From: a bacterium
GTDB lineage: Bacteria; SZUA-182; DTGQ01
Direction of reading: 5' to 3'
NCBI GenBank assembly: GCA_023512255.1
Contig: JAILZY010000024.1
Span: forward strand, 1 to 42,981
DNA length: 42,981 nt
In this document: piece after piece, positions 15,809-23,678 of the stretch
How the letters are laid out: every line of letters starts with the position of its first letter
Position numbering within the stretch: the stretch's first letter is position 1
Notes under the pieces: model-generated
What the model was told of the DNA's origin: nothing
The model's database searches: none
Seen by the model: only the letters and a program-made list of their open reading frames with translations
Made by a program: the position numbers and the translations under genes

Positions 15809-15883
15809 GAAGTGCATACTTTGAGAAAAAGTGCAAAAGTATAGTAAGTTACAGAAGAGAGAATTACAGGAGAGAGAGAAAGA

Positions 15884-16798
15884 ATGCAGATGACTCAGGT
15901 GGAGCTATCATCGGTCAATGTCGCCACCACTTGGCTCCGAAGCTGTTCTGGCTGCCATATAAAAATGTTTGACCTGCAGGAGGAATTCTTCAATCTAAAG
16001 CGAAGAGGAGCAAAGGTCAACTTTTTTACCACAGTTGATGAGAAGAGTATTCCACAGGTGGATATCGGAATCATCGAGGGGGCAGTAGCCAATACAGAAA
16101 ATGAAAGAATGCTGAAAAGATTTCGGGAGCGGGCCAAAATATTGGTAGCGGTTGGAACATGTGCTTGTTTTGGTGAGCAGTTAGGGATAAGGGGAATGTT
16201 TAAGGAAGAAGAAAATAGCCTGGGGCAAAGTGTAGCTCAAGATCGGCTCAGTCAAAGAGAAGGCTGCTATCCTCAAGGCAGGCCGCTGTGTCAGTTTGTG
16301 AGCGTGGATTATGCAATCGCGGGATGTCCACCCCTTTTTAAAACAATTAAAGAGGCGATCATGAGCCTGGCGAAGGGCCAAAAACCAAAACTAAAGTCAA
16401 ATCACAATCTTTGTGTCGAATGTAAAAGAAAAAAGAATGCGCTCTTCGCCTACCCTGACCTGCCGAATTCTCTTGAGACCTTCCATAAGGCTATCCAAAA
16501 TCAAAGGCTCGATCCGGCAATCTGCTTCCTTGATCAGGGCGTATTATGCAAAGGGAAAACAACGGTTGAGGGGTGCGGAGCACGATGTTTAAAAGAAAAT
16601 ATACCCTGCTGGGGATGTATGGGACCTGTATTCGAGCTGCCTCATGAAGGTGAGAGAGAAAATTCCGATCTGTCACCTCCCCTGTCCCTTGATTTAGGAT
16701 CATTGCCAGAGCAAAAGCCAGCTGACGATTATTCCTTCATCCCCGCTAGTGGGCCAGACCTTCTTCAGGGGACCAAAGGACCTTCCCTTGACCAGTGA
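15884..16798 (+). CDS. [NiFe]-hydrogenase small-subunit-like iron-sulfur protein, orphan
   Basis: 304 aa, related to MvhG/HoxY/sulfhydrogenase delta subunits (NADH:ubiquinone oxidoreductase 20-kDa family). The proximal-cluster ligands are present: WLRSCSGCH (C21, C24), GTCACFG (C93) and AGCPP (C148). The C-terminal part carries further clusters as in group 3 hydrogenases: CVECKRKKN, then CFLDQGVLCKGKTTVEGCG, ARCLKENIPCWGCMGP. Between residues 98 and 136 there is an extra loop (EENSLGQSVAQDRLSQREGC). A 45-residue tail after the last cluster has no motif. There is no Tat signal, so it is cytoplasmic. No large catalytic subunit, diaphorase or maturation gene is next to it; the next gene is convergent. 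The start has aggaga about 10 bases upstream. Confidence 0.85.
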   Translation: MQMTQVELSSVNVATTWLRSCSGCHIKMFDLQEEFFNLKRRGAKVNFFTTVDEKSIPQVDIGIIEGAVANTENERMLKRFRERAKILVAVGTCACFGEQLGIRGMFKEEENSLGQSVAQDRLSQREGCYPQGRPLCQFVSVDYAIAGCPPLFKTIKEAIMSLAKGQKPKLKSNHNLCVECKRKKNALFAYPDLPNSLETFHKAIQNQRLDPAICFLDQGVLCKGKTTVEGCGARCLKENIPCWGCMGPVFELPHEGERENSDLSPPLSLDLGSLPEQKPADDYSFIPASGPDLLQGTKGPSLDQ

Positions 16799-16818
16799 GG
16801 GGAAAGCCTATCTGACAA

Positions 16819-16852
16819 AGCCTATCTAAATCGCGAAACTCGCAGGTAGGCT
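16819..16852. terminator. Hairpin between convergent genes
   Basis: AGCCTATCT (16819-16827) pairs with AGGTAGGCT (16844-16852) with one G-T wobble; an extra AGCCTATCT copy lies at 16805-16813. On the plus strand ATTTTT follows about 12 bases later. It could serve the hydrogenase-like gene, the convergent membrane protein gene, or both. Confidence 0.45.
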
Positions 16853-16904
16853 CAGACAGCAAGATTTTTCCCGATTTACCATTTCCGCACAAGGATATCA
16901 TCTC

Positions 16905-17960
16905 TCACCACCACAAGGCGATCAGGGCAAGAGCTAGGCAGGAGGCGATCAGCCAGGGCAGGGGCAAGAGGAGAGAAGAAGAGGGAAGGGGAGGGAAATG
17001 ATCCCTGGCCACCTCCTTGATCGGGCAGATAGTCTGATCTTGAGGCTCCTCATCAGGAGGCTGCCCATTCTCCTTAGCGAGAGTGGAGCGCCCTTGCGGC
17101 AGTCTTGGGTATCCTCCGGCTGTCGGTTTGCTGCCTGCCGTCTTTAGCAGTGCGGCCAGGGTGGTCAGGGCATAAATAGCTATGATCCAGGGCAAAAGGG
17201 GCCGAGGCTCAAGTCTTTTTCTGATTTTTTCTCTAATTTTTTCAATTTCTTTTGGCGATACGGCTTCAATTTTTATTTTTTTTGCTTCGCTCTCAGCCCA
17301 AAGCCTCGCCTGTCTGATCGCAGCCGTAGAGCCAAGGGGAGTAGTCGAGCAGTGGTATAGAGCCGCATAGATAATGACCGGAATGCCTAGAATGAAAAAA
17401 GTAGTGAAAGCTCGCTTGGCTGGATGATCGGTTGGAAAACTAGCTTCCTGGAATCGGAAAAAGAGGCTCATAATCAGAAAGGAAAAACCAGCCAGGGCTA
17501 TCAATCCTCCAGTCCAGGCCAGAAATAGGATCAGGGGATGACAGCCTGCCAGACAGGCTGGATCGCCGAAGCGATAGTAGGCTCCAAGAGCTAGGTATTG
17601 TAGCTGGCTCAGGATGCTCACTCCAGCCACAAGGAGGCTAAAGAGCCGGACAGAGAACGACAACCCGCGTCTTTGAGCCAGCCACAGAGCGATCAGACCG
17701 CTCAGGAGATTGACCAAAATCCCCCCCAGCTGAATGGCGATCGTGGCCGCCTGTCCCAACTGGCCGCTAAATTCTGCTTCCCCTCCAGCAAAAAGGGTTA
17801 GTCTGAAGGATTTGAAATCTCCGCCAAGGAGCATGGCCAAGGCTCCGTGGCCGACAACCTCATGAAGAAAAGCCCCCAATCGGGTGCTGAGAATGAGCAT
17901 AGATTCGATCAAGAGAATCCAGATCAGAATTTTTTTGAATTTGACAAGCTGCCTGCTCAT
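16905..17960 (-). CDS. Multi-spanning membrane protein, M50-like with HEVVGHG motif
   Basis: 351 aa with about seven hydrophobic segments (near 10-30, 75-95, 100-125, 140-165, 185-203, 255-272, 328-350). After the first one lies FLHEVVGHGALAMLLGGDF (H33, E34, H38), close to the HExxH zinc motif of M50/site-2-protease families but with one extra residue between E and the second His. The following GG and the position in a membrane helix fit M50-like proteins. A soluble loop (about 210-250) is Lys/Glu-rich and a second (275-325) Pro-rich. No PDZ domain is visible. Whether it is an active protease is unclear. The start has gagagagg immediately upstream in a weak context. It is monocistronic on the minus strand, downstream of a methyltransferase gene 125 bases away. 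Confidence 0.75.
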   Translation of the reverse strand: MSRQLVKFKKILIWILLIESMLILSTRLGAFLHEVVGHGALAMLLGGDFKSFRLTLFAGGEAEFSGQLGQAATIAIQLGGILVNLLSGLIALWLAQRRGLSFSVRLFSLLVAGVSILSQLQYLALGAYYRFGDPACLAGCHPLILFLAWTGGLIALAGFSFLIMSLFFRFQEASFPTDHPAKRAFTTFFILGIPVIIYAALYHCSTTPLGSTAAIRQARLWAESEAKKIKIEAVSPKEIEKIREKIRKRLEPRPLLPWIIAIYALTTLAALLKTAGSKPTAGGYPRLPQGRSTLAKENGQPPDEEPQDQTICPIKEVARDHFPPLPSSSLLLPLPWLIASCLALALIALWW

Positions 17961-18085
17961 GCCTCTCTCACGACCCTTTTAATATGCCTTTTAATATGCA
18001 CTGGAGAAAAGTTTCCGCAAAAAGCATGGCCACTATACAAATTGCTACTATTGGCGCCTCATATAGAGACCTATGGTCCCTCATA

Positions 18086-18751
18086 TTATGGTCCCTCATA
18101 TACGCCGGAGAGAATAACGATCAGTCCTCCATGATGGCTAGTTACCCTAAGCGAGGCCAAGCGGCTTTTGAGAAGGTTGAGGCCAGGCAGAGCGCAATTG
18201 AAATAGCCAGATTGGATAAGCTCGCCGATAGCTCGAAGCGGCGAGGCAAACCATCCTGAGGGGAGCAGATCATCGGCAAAAACCATCCTAGCCCCAGGGC
18301 GGCTTACCCGGAAAACCTCCTCAACCGCCCTAATCGCAGGCAGTGTACTGAGCAGATAATCACAAAAAATCGCATCAAAGCTGCCACTCCTGAAGGGGAG
18401 ATCTAGGGCATTGCCAAGAACTAACGAGACATTGGAACAATTTTTCTTCCTGATGCGCTGCTCGGCCAGACTTAGCATCCCGGGACTAAGATCTAAGCCC
18501 ACTACCTGCCCCCTTGGGCCAACTGCCTGGGAGAGCAGCGGAAGATCAAGCCCAGTGCCGCACCCAAGATCAAGTACCCTATCCCCTGCCTGAAGGTCAA
18601 GTCTTCGCACGGCCACTTTCCGATAACGCACATCAAACCCCAGCGACAGGGCATGAACCAGGGCATCATATCCCCTGGCCCGGCGATCATAGAATGAAGC
18701 AATAAGCCGGCTTTCCGTGGACAGTATCTCTTGCCAGTTTTTAGAGCTCAT
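18086..18751 (-). CDS. Class I SAM methyltransferase, UbiE/COQ5-like
   Basis: 221 aa from the ATG at 18751 (MSSKNWQEILSTESRL), which has aaagggg eight bases upstream. A longer reading from 18832 has no ribosome binding site and a non-conserved leader. It has FYDRRARGYDALVHALSLGFDVRYRK at the N terminus, typical for UbiE-like enzymes. Motif I is VLDLGCGTGLDLPLLSQAVG, then VVGLDLSPGMLSLAEQR, FDAIFCDYLLSTLP and VSRPGARMVFADDLLP. Expected to methylate a quinone precursor or other small lipid-like molecule, but the substrate is not set by sequence. The last residues are coded across a small direct repeat (TATGGTCCCTCATAT, 18070-18101). Confidence 0.88.
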   Translation of the reverse strand: MSSKNWQEILSTESRLIASFYDRRARGYDALVHALSLGFDVRYRKVAVRRLDLQAGDRVLDLGCGTGLDLPLLSQAVGPRGQVVGLDLSPGMLSLAEQRIRKKNCSNVSLVLGNALDLPFRSGSFDAIFCDYLLSTLPAIRAVEEVFRVSRPGARMVFADDLLPSGWFASPLRAIGELIQSGYFNCALPGLNLLKSRLASLRVTSHHGGLIVILSGVYEGP

Positions 18752-19031
18752 GTTAAAAGCCCCTTTCTCATCAATCCAAAGTAGCCTAATTTTAACCTGC
18801 AATTGGCCATACAGCATAATATTATACATCAATTTTCATCAACTTTGCTTATTCCCCTACCATGTTTTTCGGATGAGGGAGATTTTTTTATCCTGGCTTT
18901 TAGGAGGCAAGAGGTGATAAAATTTTCTAAAACGTACAAAAAGGGGCAAACAAATGTGATCAGCTTGATAAGCCAGGGATTGCCACTTAGAGCCTGGCAA
19001 AGTATAGAATAAACGAAGTATGGAGGTTAGG

Positions 19032-19682
19032 ATGGGATTTATTTCAAATTCATCAAGCTTCACCCGCTATTGGGTGAAAGATCAACTGCCTGCCGACTAC
19101 CGGCAGCGATACGCCGAGCAGATCCGACGCTATGCCTTTCGGGAAATCGAAGAGGACTCAGACCTTGAGCGCTCCGTAGGCTGGGTAAATATCATGAATG
19201 TCATGGACAATGAATTTCGTGGGGAAGAGTTTTTCAAAGGCGAGTTCATTGCCCTGAGCTTGCGAATCGACACCCGTCGGGTGCCCGGCCAGGTATTGAA
19301 AAATTTCTGCCGCAAGGCTGAAGAGGAGATCAAAGCCGAACAGGGTAAGGATTTTCTTTCCAAGGCTCAGCGCCAGGAAATTCGCGACTTGGTAAGATAC
19401 AAACTGCTCAAGCGGGCTATTCCGAATACCAGAACCTTTGATATGGTCTGGGATCTTACTTGCGGCAAGCTTTTATTCTCTTCGACCACCGAGAGTGTAT
19501 GCCTTGAATTTCTGGAACTTTACAAAAAAACCTTCGATCTTACCCTCGAGCAGCTCTTTCCCTACAACCTGGCTCAAAGCTTCCTGACTGATAGTCAGAA
19601 GGCTTTGCTTGAGCGGGCTCTTCCGACAAGCTTTGGGCCACCCCCAGAAGAGGCCACAGTGGGCCAGGAAGGAGGGCGATAA
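19032..19682 (+). CDS. RdgC-like protein, N-terminal half
   Basis: 216 aa from the ATG at 19032 (MGFISNSSSFTRYWV), five bases after ggagg; the ATG at 19020 lies within that site. The start SSSFTRYWV, then GWVNIMNVMDN, FFKGEFIALSLRIDTRRVPGQVLKNFC, KAQRQEIRDLVRYKLLKRAIPNTRTFDMVWDLTCGKLLFSS and the Thr/Leu-rich block that follows match the first two thirds of RdgC. RdgC is a DNA-binding ring protein that modulates RecA-dependent recombination and replication restart. E. coli RdgC is about 300 aa; this protein ends where the C-terminal part would start, and that part seems to be the next gene, six bases downstream. Annotation rests on motif order, not on a search. Confidence 0.7.
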   Translation: MGFISNSSSFTRYWVKDQLPADYRQRYAEQIRRYAFREIEEDSDLERSVGWVNIMNVMDNEFRGEEFFKGEFIALSLRIDTRRVPGQVLKNFCRKAEEEIKAEQGKDFLSKAQRQEIRDLVRYKLLKRAIPNTRTFDMVWDLTCGKLLFSSTTESVCLEFLELYKKTFDLTLEQLFPYNLAQSFLTDSQKALLERALPTSFGPPPEEATVGQEGGR

Positions 19683-19688
19683 AGCCTT

Positions 19689-20243
19689 ATGGACATGGTT
19701 AGCTTGGTTAGGGAAAAGAGGTTCTTAGGCCGAGAGTTTCTAACCTGGTTGTGGTTTCAGAGCGATTGCCGGATGGGCGTCTTTACGCCTGAGCATGGCC
19801 AGCCGGTGGAAATCTGGCTGGATAATAAAATTACCCTAGAGACGGATGATCAGGAAAATGTGGAGCGGGTAATCTGCCACGGAGAACATTCCGAGATGCT
19901 AGAGGCCCGTCAGGCTCTGAGCCAGGGGAAAAAAGTTACTCAGGCTAGCTTTAAGATGTGTCTGAATGATGCTGAGTGGTATTTTACTCTGGATGACTGC
20001 TGGCTGAATTTTCGGGCCTGTAAGACCCCAAAGGTCATGCTGGATAGCAGAGAGGATCCGGATGGCCTCTTTTTCGAAAAGGTCTTCCTAATCCAGGAAG
20101 TAGTTCGGGTGATTGAAGAGCTATTTTCTGAATTTATCAAAGCCCGCCTCTCGCCAGAGTGGATGACGGTACATCTTCCAGCTATTGGCAATTGGATTCA
20201 GAGTGGAGGAGAGGCAGCGGCGGAAGGGGAGGGGCGGGTTTGA
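19689..20243 (+). CDS. RdgC-like protein, C-terminal half (putative partner)
   Basis: 184 aa. GREFLTWLWFQSD at the start, VEIWLDNKITLETDDQENV, ARQALSQGKKVTQASFKMCLNDAEWYF, CWLNFRACKTPKV, then GLFFEKVFLIQEVVRVIEELFSEFIKAR follow the order of the C-terminal third of RdgC (LTEWV..., AGKVVTKLALDW...I.FV...LKRLKF, ...ELAALIQNLIEGLGG in E. coli). It starts seven bases after the stop of the N-terminal half with a ggaggg site about 11-16 bases upstream inside that gene, so the pair is co-translated. The different frame and a proper start argue for a true gene split rather than a simple frameshift. The last codons run into a terminator hairpin. Confidence 0.6.
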   Translation: MDMVSLVREKRFLGREFLTWLWFQSDCRMGVFTPEHGQPVEIWLDNKITLETDDQENVERVICHGEHSEMLEARQALSQGKKVTQASFKMCLNDAEWYFTLDDCWLNFRACKTPKVMLDSREDPDGLFFEKVFLIQEVVRVIEELFSEFIKARLSPEWMTVHLPAIGNWIQSGGEAAAEGEGRV

Positions 20244-20252
20244 AACCCGCCC
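20232..20252 (+). terminator. GC-rich hairpin overlapping the stop codon
   Basis: GGGCGGGTT pairs perfectly with AACCCGCCC around TGA, the stop codon of the preceding gene; TTTT follows 7 bases later. Likely terminator of the RdgC-like pair. Confidence 0.6.
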
Positions 20253-20398
20253 TAGCAGTTTTCTCCATATAGCATGTCATTTTTACTCGCATTTAACATA
20301 AAAATAGTGTATAATCCTTTTTGCCTTTTAGTAGTAAATTCTCCATCCTTTGTTTTTTCACTTCTGCTTAAAAGGTATAATCACATCTTATACCAAAA

Positions 20399-20443
20399 TA
20401 GATAATTTAACCTAGATAATTTAACCTAATAGATAATTTATGC
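20399..20443. repeat. Tandem TAGATAATTTAACC repeats
   Basis: The 14-base unit occurs twice directly and a third time as TAGATAATTTATGCC. It sits in the 20244-20552 gap, which is AT-rich and probably carries the promoter of the following MFS gene; TATAAT occurs near 20310 without a good -35. Confidence 0.7.
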
Positions 20444-20552
20444 CTAATTGAAGTAGTAAATAAATCTAAAAATACAATAAATTAAATATTTTTTGCTTAA
20501 AAATAGCCTCCGAATAAACATAGAATACCACCTTCACTGAGGAGCTCGAGCC

Positions 20553-22025
20553 ATGGGACTAAAGATTGGAGCTGCTGTCAAAGATACCTTGACTGAAGAA
20601 GAAATTCGGATCGGACTAAAAGCAGTTATTCTTGAAGGATTAGCCAGTCAGGCTATGGGCACGTTAACCGGTGGCGTCTTTCTGATCGCCTTTGCCCTAA
20701 AGCTCGGAGCCTCTAACCTGATGGTTGGAGTTTTGGCCGCGGTTCTTCCCCTGGCACAACTACTTCAAGTTCCTTCAGTATATCTGGTTGAAAAGTATCG
20801 GGCTAGACGAGCAATTACTATATATACCCTTATCTTAAACAGGATATCCTTACTGTTTATAGCCTTCATCCCTTTCCTCTTTCCTCCTAAAATAGGATTG
20901 ATCTCTCTTGTGGCCGCCCTGGCCGTCAATTCATCCTTTGCTGCGGTTTCGGTATGTAGCTGGAATCCCTGGATGCGGGATCTTGTGCCTCAGAGCCAAT
21001 TGGGAAGCTTTTTCTCAAAGCGACTAAGCTTGGCTATGGCGGTAAGTGTCCCCTTGAGTCTGGCCGCGGGGGCTTATCTTGATTTCTGGAAGAGGTTTTT
21101 TCCAAAGTATGAGCTTCAGGGCTATTCGCTGCTTTTTTTCTTTGCCTTCCTGATAGGTATAGTCAGTATCTATTTTCTGGCCATAACTCCTGAGCCTCGG
21201 ATGGCCGCGGTCAAAGAAAAATCAAGGTTTTGCGGATTAATCTTAGAACCATTTAGGGATTTTAATTATAAAAATCTGATCCTATTCCTTGGGCTATGGC
21301 ATTTTGCCATCAATCTAGCTATTCCCTTTTTTACGGTTTACATGTTGAAAATACTACACCTGAATATGTCGCTGGTAATTGCTCTCAATGCCCTTAGCCA
21401 GGTGATGAACATTGCCTTTTTGAGAATCTGGGGAAGGTTGTCAGATCTTTTCAGTTATAAATCGGTCCTGATCACCAATGGCCTTTTGTTCACAGCCTGT
21501 ACCCTGGCCTGGACCTTTACTACTATGCCTGAAAAACACCTGCTAACACTGCCGCTTCTGATTGTCATCCATATATTGACTGGTATTTCTATGGCCGGAT
21601 ATGTTCTGGCTGCGGATAATATCGCCCTGAAGCTGGCTCCGGCAGAAAAAGCCACTGCTTATCTGGCCGCCAAGAACCTGGTCAATTCCCTGGCCTCTGC
21701 TTTGGCTCCCATTATTGGCGGCAGATTTATAGACTTTTTTGCCCAATATGAATTTTCATGGAGTCTGAGATCCATCGGTTCAGGCAACAGCCATATCATC
21801 CAGATTATGAATTTTCAACATTTGGATTTTTTCTTTTTCTTTAGCTTTCTGATCGGTCTCTATTCTATCCATAGGCTGACCCTGGTCAAGGAGGCTGGAG
21901 AAGCTGAAATAATGGTTTTGCTCCGTAAGCTGAGATTGGAGATAGAAGATACTCTCAGGGGAGTGGCTAGGTTTATCTCACTCATCCCACAATCTCTATT
22001 TTCTTCTCCTGAGACTGAAGAGTAG
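20553..22025 (+). CDS. MFS transporter, tandem paralogue 1
   Basis: 490 aa, about 12 transmembrane segments, inner membrane. The N terminus has a short cytoplasmic TEEEIRIGLKAVILEG block before the first helix. GASNLMVGVLAAVLPLAQLLQVPSV and VEKYRARRAITIY (loop 2-3 motif of the major facilitator superfamily, variant) are visible, and a long middle loop separates the two six-helix halves. A further motif ISMAGYVLAADNIALKLAPAEKATAYLAAKN lies in the second half. The downstream gene is a paralogue over its full length. ATG has gaggag eight bases upstream. Substrate unknown. Confidence 0.85.
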   Translation: MGLKIGAAVKDTLTEEEIRIGLKAVILEGLASQAMGTLTGGVFLIAFALKLGASNLMVGVLAAVLPLAQLLQVPSVYLVEKYRARRAITIYTLILNRISLLFIAFIPFLFPPKIGLISLVAALAVNSSFAAVSVCSWNPWMRDLVPQSQLGSFFSKRLSLAMAVSVPLSLAAGAYLDFWKRFFPKYELQGYSLLFFFAFLIGIVSIYFLAITPEPRMAAVKEKSRFCGLILEPFRDFNYKNLILFLGLWHFAINLAIPFFTVYMLKILHLNMSLVIALNALSQVMNIAFLRIWGRLSDLFSYKSVLITNGLLFTACTLAWTFTTMPEKHLLTLPLLIVIHILTGISMAGYVLAADNIALKLAPAEKATAYLAAKNLVNSLASALAPIIGGRFIDFFAQYEFSWSLRSIGSGNSHIIQIMNFQHLDFFFFFSFLIGLYSIHRLTLVKEAGEAEIMVLLRKLRLEIEDTLRGVARFISLIPQSLFSSPETEE

Positions 22026-22032
22026 AGGCGTG

Positions 22033-22161
22033 TTGGAAGGAACCCTTTTGAAAAAGGGTTCCTTCCAAACCATCCTCCTAAAACTTTAATAGCTATTGTT
22101 ATTAAAGTTTTAGGAAAGGGGATTTAAGGGGAAAACCCTTTTTCAAAAGGGTTTTCCCCTT
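22033..22161. repeat. Triple-hairpin intergenic repeat, copy 1
   Basis: Three consecutive near-perfect hairpins: TTGGAAGGAACCCTT with its complement (22033-22068), CCTAAAACTTTAAT with its complement (22077-22114), and AAGGGGAAAACCC with its complement (22127-22161). The same three-part unit recurs at 38063-38193. It starts 7 bases after the MFS stop and may also end transcription. Confidence 0.85.
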
Positions 22162-22190
22162 ACTAAGGCTTCAAACCTCATGGCCTTTCT

Positions 22191-23666
22191 GTGAAAATGC
22201 CGAAAATTTATGCTGATTTATACACGGAGAGGCTGATTTTGTTCACTGTCAAAGACAGCTTGACCGAAAAGGAAATTCAAGATGGGCTCAGAGCGGTTAT
22301 CAATGATGGTCTAGCCACTCAGGCCGTTACTACCCTAACCAGCGGCGCCTTCCTAGTTGCTTTTGCCTTAAAGCTTGGCGCCTCTAACGCCATGATTGGC
22401 CTGGTAATGGCTATTCTCCCCTTGGCGCAACTCATCCAGATTCCGGCCATTTATCTGGTCGAAAAATATCGGGCCAGGCAGCCGATCACTGTCTACTCTA
22501 CAGCAGCAGCCATTATATTCTGGCTCTCTGTGGCTCTGATTCCATTTCTGTTTTCTCCCCAGATAGGGCTAAAGGTTCTAGTAGTAGCCCTGACGCTAAA
22601 TGCGGTCTTTAATGCCATCTCGGGGTGTAGTTGGAACTCCTGGATGCGAGATCTTGTTCCTCAGAATCAATTGGGATCGTTCTTTGGGAGGCGATTGAGT
22701 CTGGCCACGGCTCTCAGTATTATTCTAAGCCTTATAGCCGGACTATTCATTGACTACTGGAAGAGGCTCTTTCCCCGGCATGAAATATACGGCTACTCGT
22801 TTCTCTTCTTTGGTGCCTTTCTGGCGGGTCTGGCTGCCATTTATTATCTGGCCAATACGCCAGAGCCCAGGATGAGTTCAACCTCTGAGCGGGTTGAATT
22901 TTCTCATCTGGTTTTTCTGCCATTCAGGGACGAGAATTTCAAAAATCTGCTAATATTTTTAGGTTTTTGGAACTTTGCCATCAATCTGGTTATGCCCTTC
23001 TTTACCGTGTACATGCTGGAGAGGCTACAGTTGGATATGTCATTTATCATTGCCCTTACCATCTTGAGTCAGATTGTAAATCTAGCTTTTCTCAGAATCT
23101 GGGGCAAATTCTCTGACCTTTTCAGCAATAAGTCGGTCCTCCACCTGAGTAGTATTTTCTTTGCGGCTAGTATCCTGGCCTGGGCCTTTACCAGCCTACC
23201 TGACCGGCACTTTTTGACCATCCCCCTGCTGGTCATCATCCATGTGGTCATGGGGATTGGAGTAGCCGGAATCAATCTTGGGACGGGCAATATCGCTCTG
23301 AAACTTGCCCCAAGCGGGCATGCGACCGCTTATCTTGCGGCCAGCAATCTGGTTATCTCTGTGGCTATGGGCCTTGGCCCGATTGTTGGGGGCAATTTTA
23401 TTGATTTCTTTGCTCGACATGAGATTTCCTGGATAATAAACTGGTCTAGTGAGGATAGTGAGCTTATTGTGCGAAATGTGCACTTCCAGTACTGGAACTT
23501 TTTCTTCCTTCTCGCCTTTCTCATAGCCTTGTACTCCGCCCACCGACTCATTGCGGTCAAGGAAGTAGGGGAGGTCGAAGAGAGGGTTGTTTTCAATGAG
23601 CTTATGGCTGAGCTTAACAGGAGAATCCGAAGCCTTTGGCCAATGCTGGTCAAGCGCAAGGAGTAG
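22191..23666 (+). CDS. MFS transporter, tandem paralogue 2
   Basis: 491 aa from GTG at 22191 or 489 aa from ATG at 22197; neither has a clear ribosome binding site. It aligns with the previous gene throughout, for example DSLTEKEIQDGLRAV versus DTLTEEEIRIGLKAV and YLVEKYRARQPITVY versus YLVEKYRARRAITIY. About 12 transmembrane helices. It is separated from its paralogue by the 130-bp triple-hairpin repeat and ends 12 bases from a convergent gene. The pair could be a homologous duplication with diverged substrates. Confidence 0.85.
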   Translation: MKMPKIYADLYTERLILFTVKDSLTEKEIQDGLRAVINDGLATQAVTTLTSGAFLVAFALKLGASNAMIGLVMAILPLAQLIQIPAIYLVEKYRARQPITVYSTAAAIIFWLSVALIPFLFSPQIGLKVLVVALTLNAVFNAISGCSWNSWMRDLVPQNQLGSFFGRRLSLATALSIILSLIAGLFIDYWKRLFPRHEIYGYSFLFFGAFLAGLAAIYYLANTPEPRMSSTSERVEFSHLVFLPFRDENFKNLLIFLGFWNFAINLVMPFFTVYMLERLQLDMSFIIALTILSQIVNLAFLRIWGKFSDLFSNKSVLHLSSIFFAASILAWAFTSLPDRHFLTIPLLVIIHVVMGIGVAGINLGTGNIALKLAPSGHATAYLAASNLVISVAMGLGPIVGGNFIDFFARHEISWIINWSSEDSELIVRNVHFQYWNFFFLLAFLIALYSAHRLIAVKEVGEVEERVVFNELMAELNRRIRSLWPMLVKRKE

Positions 23667-23678
23667 GATGGCGGATGT

